64,000 nt of DNA from Actinomycetes bacterium (GTDB lineage: Bacteria > Actinomycetota > Coriobacteriia > WRKU01 > WQUG01): assembly GCA_031272275.1 (NCBI GenBank), contig JAISUC010000008.1, forward strand, positions 37,771-101,770. The letters are read 5' to 3'. The position numbers and the translations under genes were made by a program. Shown here piece by piece: positions 35,648 through 44,400 of the stretch. Every line of letters starts with the position of its first letter. Positions within the stretch are counted from its first letter, which is position 1. The notes beneath the pieces were generated by a model. The model was not told the origin of the DNA. It saw only the letters and a program-made list of their open reading frames with translations, and did no database searches.

Positions 35648-36855
35648 GCCTGCTGGATATCATTCTGGAGACCGCGCGGTCGCTGCGCGCGAATAAAGGC
35701 CGGAGCGCCCTGACCATTTTGGGTATCGTGGTCGGTATTGCCAGTGTCATCGCGCTGGTGAGCATCGGGCAGGGCACGCGCACCAGCATTCAAGATCAGA
35801 TCCGCAGCGTCGGCACGAACCTGGTGACCATCTCGAATATGCCGAGCGTGGACGGCGAGGGTTTGACCGACGAGGACGTCACCGCGCTGCGCGAGCTGAA
35901 CGGCGTCGAGGCGGTGACCCCTGTGCGGTCCAGTAACTTTGACGTGGTCAGCGGGGCGGCGGAGTATTCGACGAACGCGAGTGTCGTCGGTTGCCTGCCG
36001 GCGTATGCCCAGATTCGCAGCCTGACGGTCGAACGCGGGACCTTTATCACCGATTACAGCCAGTACGCCGGCGTGCGCGTTGCCGTGCTGTCGGACGGTT
36101 CGGTGACCACCCTGTTCGGCGACGATGCCGTGGCGGCGGACGCTCTGGGTCAGACCATCCGCATAGACGGCGTGCAGTTTCGAGTCATCGGAGTGCTGAG
36201 CTCGTCAGGCGGTTCTGCGGTGCAGAGCGTGTCGAATGACGCAACCATCTATGTGCCGCTGTCGACGGCGACGGTGGCGCTGACCGGCTCGGGGTCATAC
36301 GATACGCTGTATGTCGAGGGAACCAGCGAAGATGTTATGGAAACCGTGTCCGATGCGGCCGAGATGCTGTTGAAGTCGCGGCACGGCTATGACCCCACCG
36401 GCGACGATGCGGACTTTACCGTGTCCAGCATGTCGAGTCTGTTGGACATGGCGGACAACGTGACCGGGATGCTGACCGCGCTGCTGGCGGCCATCGCGTC
36501 GATTTCGCTGATTGTCGGCGGCATCGGCATCATGAACATGATGCTGACCACCGTGACCGAGCGCATCCGTGAAATTGGTTTGCGCAAGGCAATCGGGGCG
36601 ACCCCGGGGAATCTGACCCTGCAGTTCCTGGTCGAGTCGGTCGTGCTGACCGCCATCGGCGGCGTCATCGGCGTTGCCGTCGGCTGGGCGGCTGCCGCCA
36701 TCATCAACGCGGCGGACTTGGTGACGACCACAGTGACCCTCACGCCGGTGCTGCTGGCGGTCGGCGTGTGTATGCTGATCGGTATCGTGTTCGGGTTTTA
36801 TCCGGCCAGGAGGGCGGCTAAGCTCGATCCGATCGACGCCCTGCGTTACCAGTAG
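35644..36855 (+). CDS. MacB-like ABC permease with FtsX domain
   Basis: A 403-residue permease: TM1 at ~22-42 (LTILGIVVGIASVIALVSIG), a MacB periplasmic core domain (~45-265, with VTPVRSSNFDVVSGAAEYSTN...), then three TMs (~280-400) including GGIGIMNMMLTTVTERIREIGLRKAIGATPGNLTLQFLVESVVLTAIGG and ending FYPARRAAKLDPIDALRYQ, the standard C-terminus of these proteins. Overlaps the ATPase gene by 4 bases; likely exports a peptide or toxic molecule sensed by the kinase. Confidence 0.94.
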   Translation: MSLLDIILETARSLRANKGRSALTILGIVVGIASVIALVSIGQGTRTSIQDQIRSVGTNLVTISNMPSVDGEGLTDEDVTALRELNGVEAVTPVRSSNFDVVSGAAEYSTNASVVGCLPAYAQIRSLTVERGTFITDYSQYAGVRVAVLSDGSVTTLFGDDAVAADALGQTIRIDGVQFRVIGVLSSSGGSAVQSVSNDATIYVPLSTATVALTGSGSYDTLYVEGTSEDVMETVSDAAEMLLKSRHGYDPTGDDADFTVSSMSSLLDMADNVTGMLTALLAAIASISLIVGGIGIMNMMLTTVTERIREIGLRKAIGATPGNLTLQFLVESVVLTAIGGVIGVAVGWAAAAIINAADLVTTTVTLTPVLLAVGVCMLIGIVFGFYPARRAAKLDPIDALRYQ

Positions 36856-36899
36856 GCTCGGCCTGGCGCTTGCGCCCGCCCCTGTGTTTTGACCTTTTA

Positions 36900-36929
36900 T
36901 TGCACGTAATACCGCGTTTGCAGTACGAT
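36900..36929 (+). promoter_or_regulatory. Putative promoter of htrA
   Basis: TTGCAC (36900-36905), 18-base spacer, TACGAT (36924-36929); the start codon lies 117 bases downstream. A second -10-like TACAAT occurs at about 36948. Confidence 0.5.
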
Positions 36930-37046
36930 TTATGGGGCACAGACAGTTACAATATGGAGCAAGTGTGAAGACCCGTTTTGTGGCTTGCCGACGGCGTAAA
37001 GTATATGCGTCAGAATAACCATAGCGACGATGACGAGGAGAGAGCG

Positions 37047-38624
37047 ATGAGCCCCGACAACAACGATTACGTCCCCAACCCTGCGGAACCGACTCCCCAG
37101 CCGGTGACCTATACCTATCAGACGCCGCCTGCGGGGGGTGCGCCCGGCACACCGATGCCGGCGCCCGCGCCCGCGCCCGGTGCAACCGATGCGACCGGAG
37201 CGACCGGCGCACCTGACATGTCGGGCTTCGGCGGACCTACCGGACCGACCGGCCCCACCCCGCAGCCCGCGGGACCCGGCGCACCCGGTGGTCCTACCGG
37301 ACCGGCGGCCGAACGCGCCCGCAACAACCGCAAGCACCTGATCTGGCTGGTCGCGGTGATTGCGGTGGTCGTGATTCTGTGCGGTGTGATTGCCGCCGGT
37401 GGTGCGCTGTACCTGCGGCTGCGCCCGGATGCCGGTACGACCGAAATCACCAAAACCGAAACGGGCACTGCCACCGAAACGGGCGGGGATGCCACCATCC
37501 AGATTCCGTCTGATGCGGTCAATCCCAGCGAAAACGAACTGTCCGTGCAGGTCGCCCAAAAGGTCCTGCCCAGCGTGGTCAGCATCAGCGCGACCGTTCA
37601 GGGCGAGGCCGACCCCTGGACCGGCGGCACCAGCACCGGTACCAGCAGCGGCAGCGGCGTGATTCTGAAAAGCAACGGCTACATCGTGACCAACTATCAC
37701 GTGATCGAGGGCGCGACCGACATAAAGGTCGCAGCCGGCGACAACACCTATGACGCAGAGGTCGTGGGTGCCGATGCCTCGACCGACATCGCGGTGCTCA
37801 AGGTTGATGCGACCGATCTGCCGGTGATTGAAATCGGGACCTCGTCTAATCTGCTGACCGGCCAGTACGTGATGGCGGTGGGCTCGCCCTTCGGTCTGGA
37901 AAAATCGGTCTCGACCGGCATCATCAGCGGTCTGGGCCGCAGCGACCTGATGGCCAGCACCAGCACCTTGACCGCATACATCGACCTGATCCAAACGGAC
38001 GCCGCCATCAACCCGGGCAACAGCGGCGGCGCCTTGGTCGACAAAAACGGCAAACTGATCGGCATCAACGCGCTGATCAACTCGACCTCGGGCTCGTCTG
38101 CCGGCGTCGGCTTCGCCATCCCGGTCGACACGGTTGCAGAAATCGCCAACCAGCTGATTGACACCGGCACCGCAACGCACGCTTTCCTAGGCATCGGCAC
38201 CCAGACCATCACGCCCGAAATCGCCGAAGCGTACGGATTTGCGGTCGACGAAGGTGTTGTGGTCAACGCCGTCAGCGAAAACTCGCCCGCCAGCAAGGCC
38301 GGCATCCAGAAAGGCGACATCATCGTGCGCATCGGCGACGACAAAGTGACCAGCACCGAAGAAGTCTTCAGCGCCGTGCGCTCGCACAAGGCCGGCGACG
38401 TCATCGAGGTCGAACTGTACCGCAACGGAACCAAACAGACCGTCAGCGCGACACTGGGCACCGACGAAGCCGAACAGCAGGCGCAAAAAGAACAGGAACA
38501 ACAGCAGGAACAGGAACAGCAGCAGACCACCCCGGACAGCGGCGACAGCGAATCCAACCCGCACGACGGATTCACGCTCGAGGAACTGTACGAAATGCTC
38601 CGCAACCAGGGTCTGGGGCAATAA
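37047..38624 (+). CDS. HtrA/DegP-like serine protease with PDZ domain
   Basis: A 525-residue membrane-anchored quality-control protease. The start at 37047 has GAGGAGAGAG just upstream; an ATG at 36978 has no site. Residues ~1-100 are a Pro/Ala/Gly-rich cytoplasmic tail, one TM at ~103-125 (HLIWLVAVIAVVVILCGVIAAGG), then the trypsin-like domain with His218 (TNYHVIEG), Asp247 (STDIAVLKV) and Ser326 (NPGNSGGALV). One PDZ domain follows (~395-475: ASKAGIQKGDIIVRIGDDKVTSTEEVFSAV). The tail is Gln/Glu-rich. Stands alone with its own promoter and terminator. Confidence 0.95.
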   Translation: MSPDNNDYVPNPAEPTPQPVTYTYQTPPAGGAPGTPMPAPAPAPGATDATGATGAPDMSGFGGPTGPTGPTPQPAGPGAPGGPTGPAAERARNNRKHLIWLVAVIAVVVILCGVIAAGGALYLRLRPDAGTTEITKTETGTATETGGDATIQIPSDAVNPSENELSVQVAQKVLPSVVSISATVQGEADPWTGGTSTGTSSGSGVILKSNGYIVTNYHVIEGATDIKVAAGDNTYDAEVVGADASTDIAVLKVDATDLPVIEIGTSSNLLTGQYVMAVGSPFGLEKSVSTGIISGLGRSDLMASTSTLTAYIDLIQTDAAINPGNSGGALVDKNGKLIGINALINSTSGSSAGVGFAIPVDTVAEIANQLIDTGTATHAFLGIGTQTITPEIAEAYGFAVDEGVVVNAVSENSPASKAGIQKGDIIVRIGDDKVTSTEEVFSAVRSHKAGDVIEVELYRNGTKQTVSATLGTDEAEQQAQKEQEQQQEQEQQQTTPDSGDSESNPHDGFTLEELYEMLRNQGLGQ

Positions 38625-38639
38625 CACCCGGGGGGCACA

Positions 38640-38654
38640 GGGGGAGTACGTCCC
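38640..38654 (-). repeat. Dispersed 15-mer, exact copy (reverse)
   Basis: GGGGGAGTACGTCCC, 15 bases after the htrA stop codon and upstream of the htrA terminator. Confidence 0.9.
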
Positions 38655-38734
38655 TGCGCCCTCGTTGTTATTGCGCGCCCGGGTATTGTGCGGGCGCGGC
38701 AATCCGGACGGCCGGACAGGCGACAACAGCCGAG

Positions 38735-38763
38735 AACAGGCGACCTTCGGGTCGCCTGTTTTC
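38735..38763 (+). terminator. Intrinsic terminator downstream of htrA
   Basis: AACAGGCGACC (38735-38745), TTCG tetraloop, GGTCGCCTGTT (38750-38760), then TTC. 11 perfect pairs. It ends 18 bases before rlmH. Confidence 0.85.
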
Positions 38764-38780
38764 TGTGCCATAATACGCAT

Positions 38781-39248
38781 ATGAAACTCACCCTGTTGGT
38801 CGTCGGAAAACTGAAAGAACCCTGGCAGCGCGACGCGTTCACCGATTACGCCAAACGCCTGATTCCCTATGTGCGCCTGTCGGTGATAGACATCGCCGAC
38901 CGCGATGTGGACCGTCTGGGAGTACAGCGCGCCCTGGCAGACGAGGCCGCAGAACTGCTGCGCCGCATGCCCGCAGACGCACACGTCGTCGCGCTGACTT
39001 TGGACGGGCGGAGCTACGACAGCCCGGGGCTGGCGGCACATATCGAGGACCTGAAGACGCGCGGCACCTCGCACCTGTGTTTCGTCATCGGCGGGCCTGC
39101 CGGTTTAGACCCGCAGGTTGTTGCCGCATCCCATGAGCAACTGTCACTGGGATCCATGACCTGGCCGCATACGTTGGTCCGCGTGATGCTGGCAGAACAG
39201 CTGTATCGTGCCTGCCGCATTTCTGCCGGCCACCCGTATCATCGATAA
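38781..39248 (+). CDS. rlmH: 23S rRNA pseudouridine-1915 N3-methyltransferase
   Basis: RlmH (155 residues), a SPOUT-fold enzyme that methylates pseudouridine 1915 of 23S rRNA. Recognised by MKLTLLVVGKLKEPWQRDAFTDYAKRLIPY at the N-terminus, VVALTLDGRSYDSPGLAAHIED, LCFVIGGPAGLDPQV (SAM-binding knot) and HTLVRVMLAEQLYRACRISAGHPYHR at the C-terminus. A CATAAT hexamer ends 6 bases before the ATG and no Shine-Dalgarno is present, so it looks leaderless. The stop codon lies inside a small repeat cluster. Confidence 0.95.
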   Translation: MKLTLLVVGKLKEPWQRDAFTDYAKRLIPYVRLSVIDIADRDVDRLGVQRALADEAAELLRRMPADAHVVALTLDGRSYDSPGLAAHIEDLKTRGTSHLCFVIGGPAGLDPQVVAASHEQLSLGSMTWPHTLVRVMLAEQLYRACRISAGHPYHR

Positions 39249-39284
39249 CGGGCGATAACGGGCGATAACGTATCATCGATACGC
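39235..39284. repeat. CGATAACGG tandem and CGTATCATCGATA direct repeats
   Basis: A 13-base word CGTATCATCGATA occurs at 39235-39247 and 39269-39281 with near-tandem GGCGATAAC units between. It spans the rlmH stop codon and the rlmH-proS spacer. Function unknown. Confidence 0.7.
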
Positions 39285-39363
39285 ATCGGTGATAAAGGGT
39301 CTTGCGATACAATCAATAGCTGCACGCATTATCCGTATCGACCACGAAAGGTAACACCGACCC

Positions 39364-40719
39364 ATGGCTGCAGCAACACACACGGCAACGACACCCGTCC
39401 GCCTGTCCGAATACTATTTTCCGACCCTGAAAGAGACCCCGGCAGAGGCCGAACTGGCCAGCCACAAACTGTTGCTGCGCGCCGGTTTCATGCGCAAAAC
39501 CGCGGCCGGCGTCTATACGCTGTTGCCGCTGGGGTGGCGCGTCGTGCGCAAAATCGAGCAAATCGTCCGCGAGGAAATGGACGCCGTGGATGCGCGCGAA
39601 ATGCGGATGCCCATCCTGCAACCGCGCGAGCTGTGGGACGAATCGGGCCGCTGGAACGACTACGGCCCGGAACTGATGCGCCTGCACGATCGGCATGAAC
39701 GCGAGTTCTGCCTGGGACCCACGCACGAGGAAATCATCACCGCACTGATAGCCGCCGACATCCACAGCTATCGTCAGCTGCCGTTTTGCCTGTACCAGAT
39801 GAACACGAAATTCCGCGACGAAATCCGTCCGCGCTTCGGCCTGTTGCGCGGCCGCGAGTTTTTGATGAAAGACGCCTATTCGTTTCACGCGACGCCCGAA
39901 TCGCTGTCCGAATACTACGAGGTCCAGGCGGCGGCCTATGGGCGCATATGCGACCGTATGGGGCTGATTTGGCGTCGGGTCGAAGCCGACAGCGGACAAA
40001 TCGGCGGCAAGGTCACGGCCGAGTTCATGGCGCTGGCAGACGCCGGCGAATCCGACATCGTGTACTGCGACTGTGGCTTTGCGGCTGACATCGAGGTGTT
40101 TCAGGGCGACCAATCCGACGAAGCCCGCGCGGCGGCTGCAGATGAAAAACAGGCGGGGGAGTGCGTCCCGGACGTCGACGCCACGCCGGCGGTTTGCCCC
40201 ACCTGTGGGCAGGCCCTGCAGCGTGCGCGTGGCATCGAGGTCGGTCAGGTATTCGAGGTCGGCCCGAAATACTCACAGGCAATGGGTGTCAACTACACCG
40301 ATGAATCGGGCGTCGAACACCCCATCATCATGGGCTGCTATGGTTGGGGCATTACGCGCAGTCTGGCGGCTGCCGTCGAACAGCACAATGACGAGGCCGG
40401 CATCATCTGGCCGGTCGGTATTGCGCCCTATGAGGTGTGCGTGATTCGTCTGGGCGACGATGAAGCCGTCGCGGCGGCAGCCGATGCGCTGGCGGCGGAA
40501 CTGGCATCAGCCGGCGTCGAGGTTGTGATCGATGACCGCGCCGAGCGCCCGGGCGTGAAGTTCAACGATGCCGACCTGATCGGCTGGCCCGTACAGGTGG
40601 TGGTGGGTGCGCGCGGACTGGCAGCCGGCACCGTCGAGGTGAAGCTGCGCGCCACCGGCGACAAGCATGACGTCGCCTGCGCCGAATCCGCCACCCACAT
40701 CCAAGCCCTGCTGAGCTAG
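39364..40719 (+). CDS. proS: Prolyl-tRNA synthetase without the editing insertion domain
   Basis: ProRS (451 residues) charges tRNA-Pro. The class II core has motif 1 region (RMPILQPRELWDESGRW), the TXE loop GPTHEEIIT, motif 2 (MNTKFRDEIRPRFGLLRGREFLMKDAYSF), and motif 3 (MGCYGWGITRSLAA), then the anticodon-binding domain. Bacterial-type ProRS is usually about 560-580 residues because of a ~180-residue editing domain between motifs 2 and 3. Here that position holds only ~55 residues with C-x-C (YCDCGF) and C-x-x-C (VCPTCGQ), which look like a small zinc ribbon, flanking a 15-mer copy (GECVPD). So post-transfer editing in cis is absent. Confidence 0.95.
   Translation: MAAATHTATTPVRLSEYYFPTLKETPAEAELASHKLLLRAGFMRKTAAGVYTLLPLGWRVVRKIEQIVREEMDAVDAREMRMPILQPRELWDESGRWNDYGPELMRLHDRHEREFCLGPTHEEIITALIAADIHSYRQLPFCLYQMNTKFRDEIRPRFGLLRGREFLMKDAYSFHATPESLSEYYEVQAAAYGRICDRMGLIWRRVEADSGQIGGKVTAEFMALADAGESDIVYCDCGFAADIEVFQGDQSDEARAAAADEKQAGECVPDVDATPAVCPTCGQALQRARGIEVGQVFEVGPKYSQAMGVNYTDESGVEHPIIMGCYGWGITRSLAAAVEQHNDEAGIIWPVGIAPYEVCVIRLGDDEAVAAAADALAAELASAGVEVVIDDRAERPGVKFNDADLIGWPVQVVVGARGLAAGTVEVKLRATGDKHDVACAESATHIQALLS
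40155..40169 (-). repeat. Dispersed 15-mer, exact copy in proS
   Basis: GGGGGAGTGCGTCCC in the segment that replaces the editing domain. Confidence 0.9.
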
Positions 40720-41300
40720 CCCAAACGTCATTGCAGGGGCGGCGGCAGCCCTCACCCCGTCAATGCCCCCGTGGCGAAAGCCACGCCACGGGGCCTGTTC
40801 TGTGGCGACTACCGTCGCCACGCGGGGGCACGGAGTGCCCCCCTACAGGGCGTCCTGCATTTGTCGGTGATGTATCCAAGCCGGCGATATGGCTGATAGG
40901 TCAATCAGCGAAGTTTCAATTGATGGAATCCCCGTAGCGCGGCACTCCGTGCCGCCCCCTGAGCGAAACGAGCATTTCCGTTTCGCGAAAAAGTCTGGGT
41001 GTGAGCGCAACCGGTTTTGTTGCGCGAACACGTGACATTGAGGATGCGCGTAAACGCGCATCCGAATCATTGATCCGGGGCGGGTGTCACCCGCCCCGGT
41101 GGATTGCCACGGGCGGCAAAAACCGCCGCCCTCGCAATGACGGCGGGAAAGCGATCGTTATCAGTATTCCGAAAACTTCCAAGCCCAAACGTCATTGCAG
41201 GGGCGGCAGCAGCCCTCACCCCGTCATTGCGAGGGAGCGCAGCGACCGCGGCAATCCACCGGCGACGACAGTCGCCGGATAACAGCACCCGTGCGTAGCA
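40718..41300. repeat. Mosaic of REP-like repeats between proS and the surface-protein gene
   Basis: The 744-base spacer 40720-41463 has no gene. It holds: a 47-base word repeated at 40718-40764 and 41182-41228 (about two differences); CCGTGGCG/CGCCACGG and GTGGCGAC/GTCGCCAC stem-loops (40768-40822) in the same order as at 6068-6129; a GGGGGCAC-GGA-GTGCCCCC hairpin (40824-40842); a GCGGCAC-TCC-GTGCCGC hairpin (40939-40955); and REP-like GGATTGCC...GCAATGAC (41101-41141) and GTCATTGCGAGG...GGCAATCCA (41223-41258). The last ~160 bases are AT-richer and contain the surface-gene promoter. Confidence 0.85.
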
Positions 41301-41353
41301 CGGGAGCAACCGAATCATCAACTGTCGACTGTTCACAGTTTCTACAAATGTGA

Positions 41354-41382
41354 TTGAACGTATCTCAAAAAAATGCTAGAAT
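41354..41382 (+). promoter_or_regulatory. Strong-looking promoter of the 1524-residue surface protein gene
   Basis: TTGAAC (41354-41359), 17-base spacer, extended -10 TGC-TAGAAT (41377-41382). The start codon is 82 bases downstream. Confidence 0.75.
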
Positions 41383-41463
41383 AGCTATCGCATAAGTCAC
41401 AATAGCCTGACCGGCACGACTACGCGTGCCACCGGCTGCGGATACGGAAAGGAAGTATGCGAT

Positions 41464-44400
41464 ATGGAACATACACGAAAGAGGCAGACACGGGGCTACG
41501 TGCTGCTGGTCGCGACGATAGCGCTGGTGCTGGCGGCATCAGCACTGTTGCTGGCGCGACCGATAGCGGCATTCGGCGCCGAGTACACCTTTGGTGACTT
41601 CATCGTCACCGCAGACAGCGCCAGCGGGCTCAGTACCACGGGCTCGGGTGCGGATACGGTCTTGGTGGTGGGAACCGGCAATCCGGTCACTATCAGGACC
41701 CTGTCAAACCCGTCCTACCCCAGTGCGAATAATGCGTCGGCCACCACCAACCGGATATCGGTTGCTTTGTCCTCGACCCAGGCGGCAAATATCACCCTGG
41801 CAGGCGTACGAATTGACGGTGGAAGCGCGAATGCCGCCGGGCTGGTCTGCGGCGGACAGGTAACCAACCTGACCCTGGCGGACGGCAGCACGAACTGGGT
41901 TCGTGGCGGGGAAGGGTATGGTGCCATTCAAATTTCCAACGGAGTCAGCGTAAGCATCGGGGGTACGGGCACGCTGACCGCGATTACCCGCGGTAGTGCC
42001 GCCGCCATCGGAAACACGTATAACGGCACAAAGGCGGGCGACATCACCATTACCGGCGGTACCATCACGGCATATTGCGACGGGATGTACGGCACCGGCA
42101 TCGGTGCCGGTTCCAATGTATCCGCCACCGCCGCAGGAACGGCAGCTGTCGGGACCATCCGTATCCTGGGTGGGAATGTCTTGGCGTATGCCGCTACGGG
42201 CCTTACCAGTGCCTATGGTGCGGGAATCGGGGCCGGCTACGTCAAGGCCACAGATTCCGGTATCAACAAAGCCTGCGTCGATGCAATCATCATTCAGAAC
42301 GCCACGGTGCACGCTTATGCTTCCCAAGGTAGCGGAGCCGCATATGCGGCAGCCATCGGTTCTGCTCCCTCTGACTCTGCCAACGGCAGCTGCGTTCCAC
42401 ACATCTCGATCCAGGAATCGACCGTGACTGCAATTGCCAGTGCAAACAGTGGATACGCTTTTGGTGCCGGCATCGGTGCCGGCAAGTCGGGCTCCAGGTG
42501 GTCAGGCGGCACCAGGATCGAAACCATCACCATTACCGATAGCACCGTCACGGCTGCAGCCGCCGGCAGCGGCGTCTCGTATGCCGCCGGCATCGGTACG
42601 GGGCTTGGTCCCGAAACAACCGGCATCGGTAACATGTCGACGGTCGAGACCATCACGATTTCGGGTGGAAACGTGACGGCGTATTCATCTGCCACCAACA
42701 CCGCCTATGGTGCCGGTATCGGTGCCGGATTCGGCCAATCGACGCTGTCCAGTGCCGTGCACCGGGCCATCGTGATTAGCGATGGCGCCCGGGTCACCGC
42801 CTATGCCAGCGACACGGGTGCGGCATACGCCGCCGGAATCGGCGCGGGCTATGGCAGCATTGTGCGTTCCTCCGCGGTGGGTGACATCCGGATAACTGAC
42901 AGCAGCGTCACCGCATATGCACGTCGTGCGTCCACGGGTACGGCCAAGGCGTACGGAGCCGCCATCGGCGGGGGCTACGGCGCCAATATTGAGAGCAGCA
43001 GGGTGGGCGACATCACGCTGACCAATTCGAACGTGACGGCGCGCGCTGCCGTGACGGGCGTATCATACGGTGCCGGAATCGGTGCGGGCTACGGGTCCGA
43101 CACGTACGCCGCTACCACCGGCGACATCACCATCAACGGCGGCACGGTCGTCGCAAACAGCAGCCAACGGGGTCGCGCCTATGGTGCCGCCATCGGCGGC
43201 GGCTACGGTCGTATGGCGACCGCGGGCACCACCGGCGACATCACCATCAACGGCGGCACCATCACCGCCATCGCCAGCGAGAGCGGTGCTGCCGAGTCCG
43301 CGGGCATCGGCGCCGGAAACCTGAACGGACGCACCGGCGACATCACCATCACGGGCGGTACCATTCGCGCGATCGGATCGGTGGACGGTTACTCCAACGC
43401 AGCCGGCATCGGCGCCTCAAGGACGGCACCGGTCGGTACCATCACCATCAGCGGCGGCACCGTCTATGCGGATTCCTCGGTGAACGCTGAGGAAAACGCG
43501 CCCGCCATCGGCGACGGCTACAACTACGAGGCCGCGGCACGTGCCGAGGGTGTGCGCATAACCGGCGGCAGCGTCCAGGTGGGTACTGCCTTTGGCGCGC
43601 CCTATAACATCACGCCGACGCCCGTTGACGCGCAGGACCGCGAGCTGGTTCCCGCGACTTTCACGCTGGGCAATGCGGGCGAGTCGGATGTCGTCAGCCT
43701 GTCGTCGGGCAGCATCTACGGGGTCGCGACCCAAAACGTGGCAGCGCCCACAGGGGATGCCTACAACCTGCATGACGTGAAAACCGATGCGACGGGCACC
43801 GTGTTTTTCTGGCTGCCCGCACATGCCCAGCAGGGCACGGTCGCGCTGTCGACCGCAAACGGCGACTACAGCCGCGATTTCCGTCTGCCGGCACCGGCCG
43901 GGATTCAGGCACAGCTGACCGCGGGCGGCGGCGCGCTGCCGGACAGCGCAACCGGTATCTTTACCGTCAGCACCCAGGGGGACATCGGGCGGGACTACAG
44001 CTATAACAACGGCATCCTGTCGGTGTTGACCACGATGCCCATCCAGATTGCAACCACGGGTTCTGCCGTGCACGACAACGCGGCCATCATCGTCGATTTG
44101 GCTGATGACGATGCCACGGCCGACGTGACCCTGAACGGGGTCCGCCTGGAAAACCACAGTTCGATTTGGGGATCAGCCCTGACCGTGCTGTCGGGCAACC
44201 TGAAGCTGACCTTGGCAGCCGACAGCACCAACACCTTGCGTGCCGGACAGATTATGAGCGGCATCACCTTGGCGGATGGCGCGGATCTGACCATCAACGG
44301 TACCGGCAACGTCGAGGCCGGCAGCGGCCAGATCCCCGGACCGGACCGGCAGAGTTTTGCCGACGGAGCCGGCATCGGCTCGGTCGGGGTGACCGCACCC

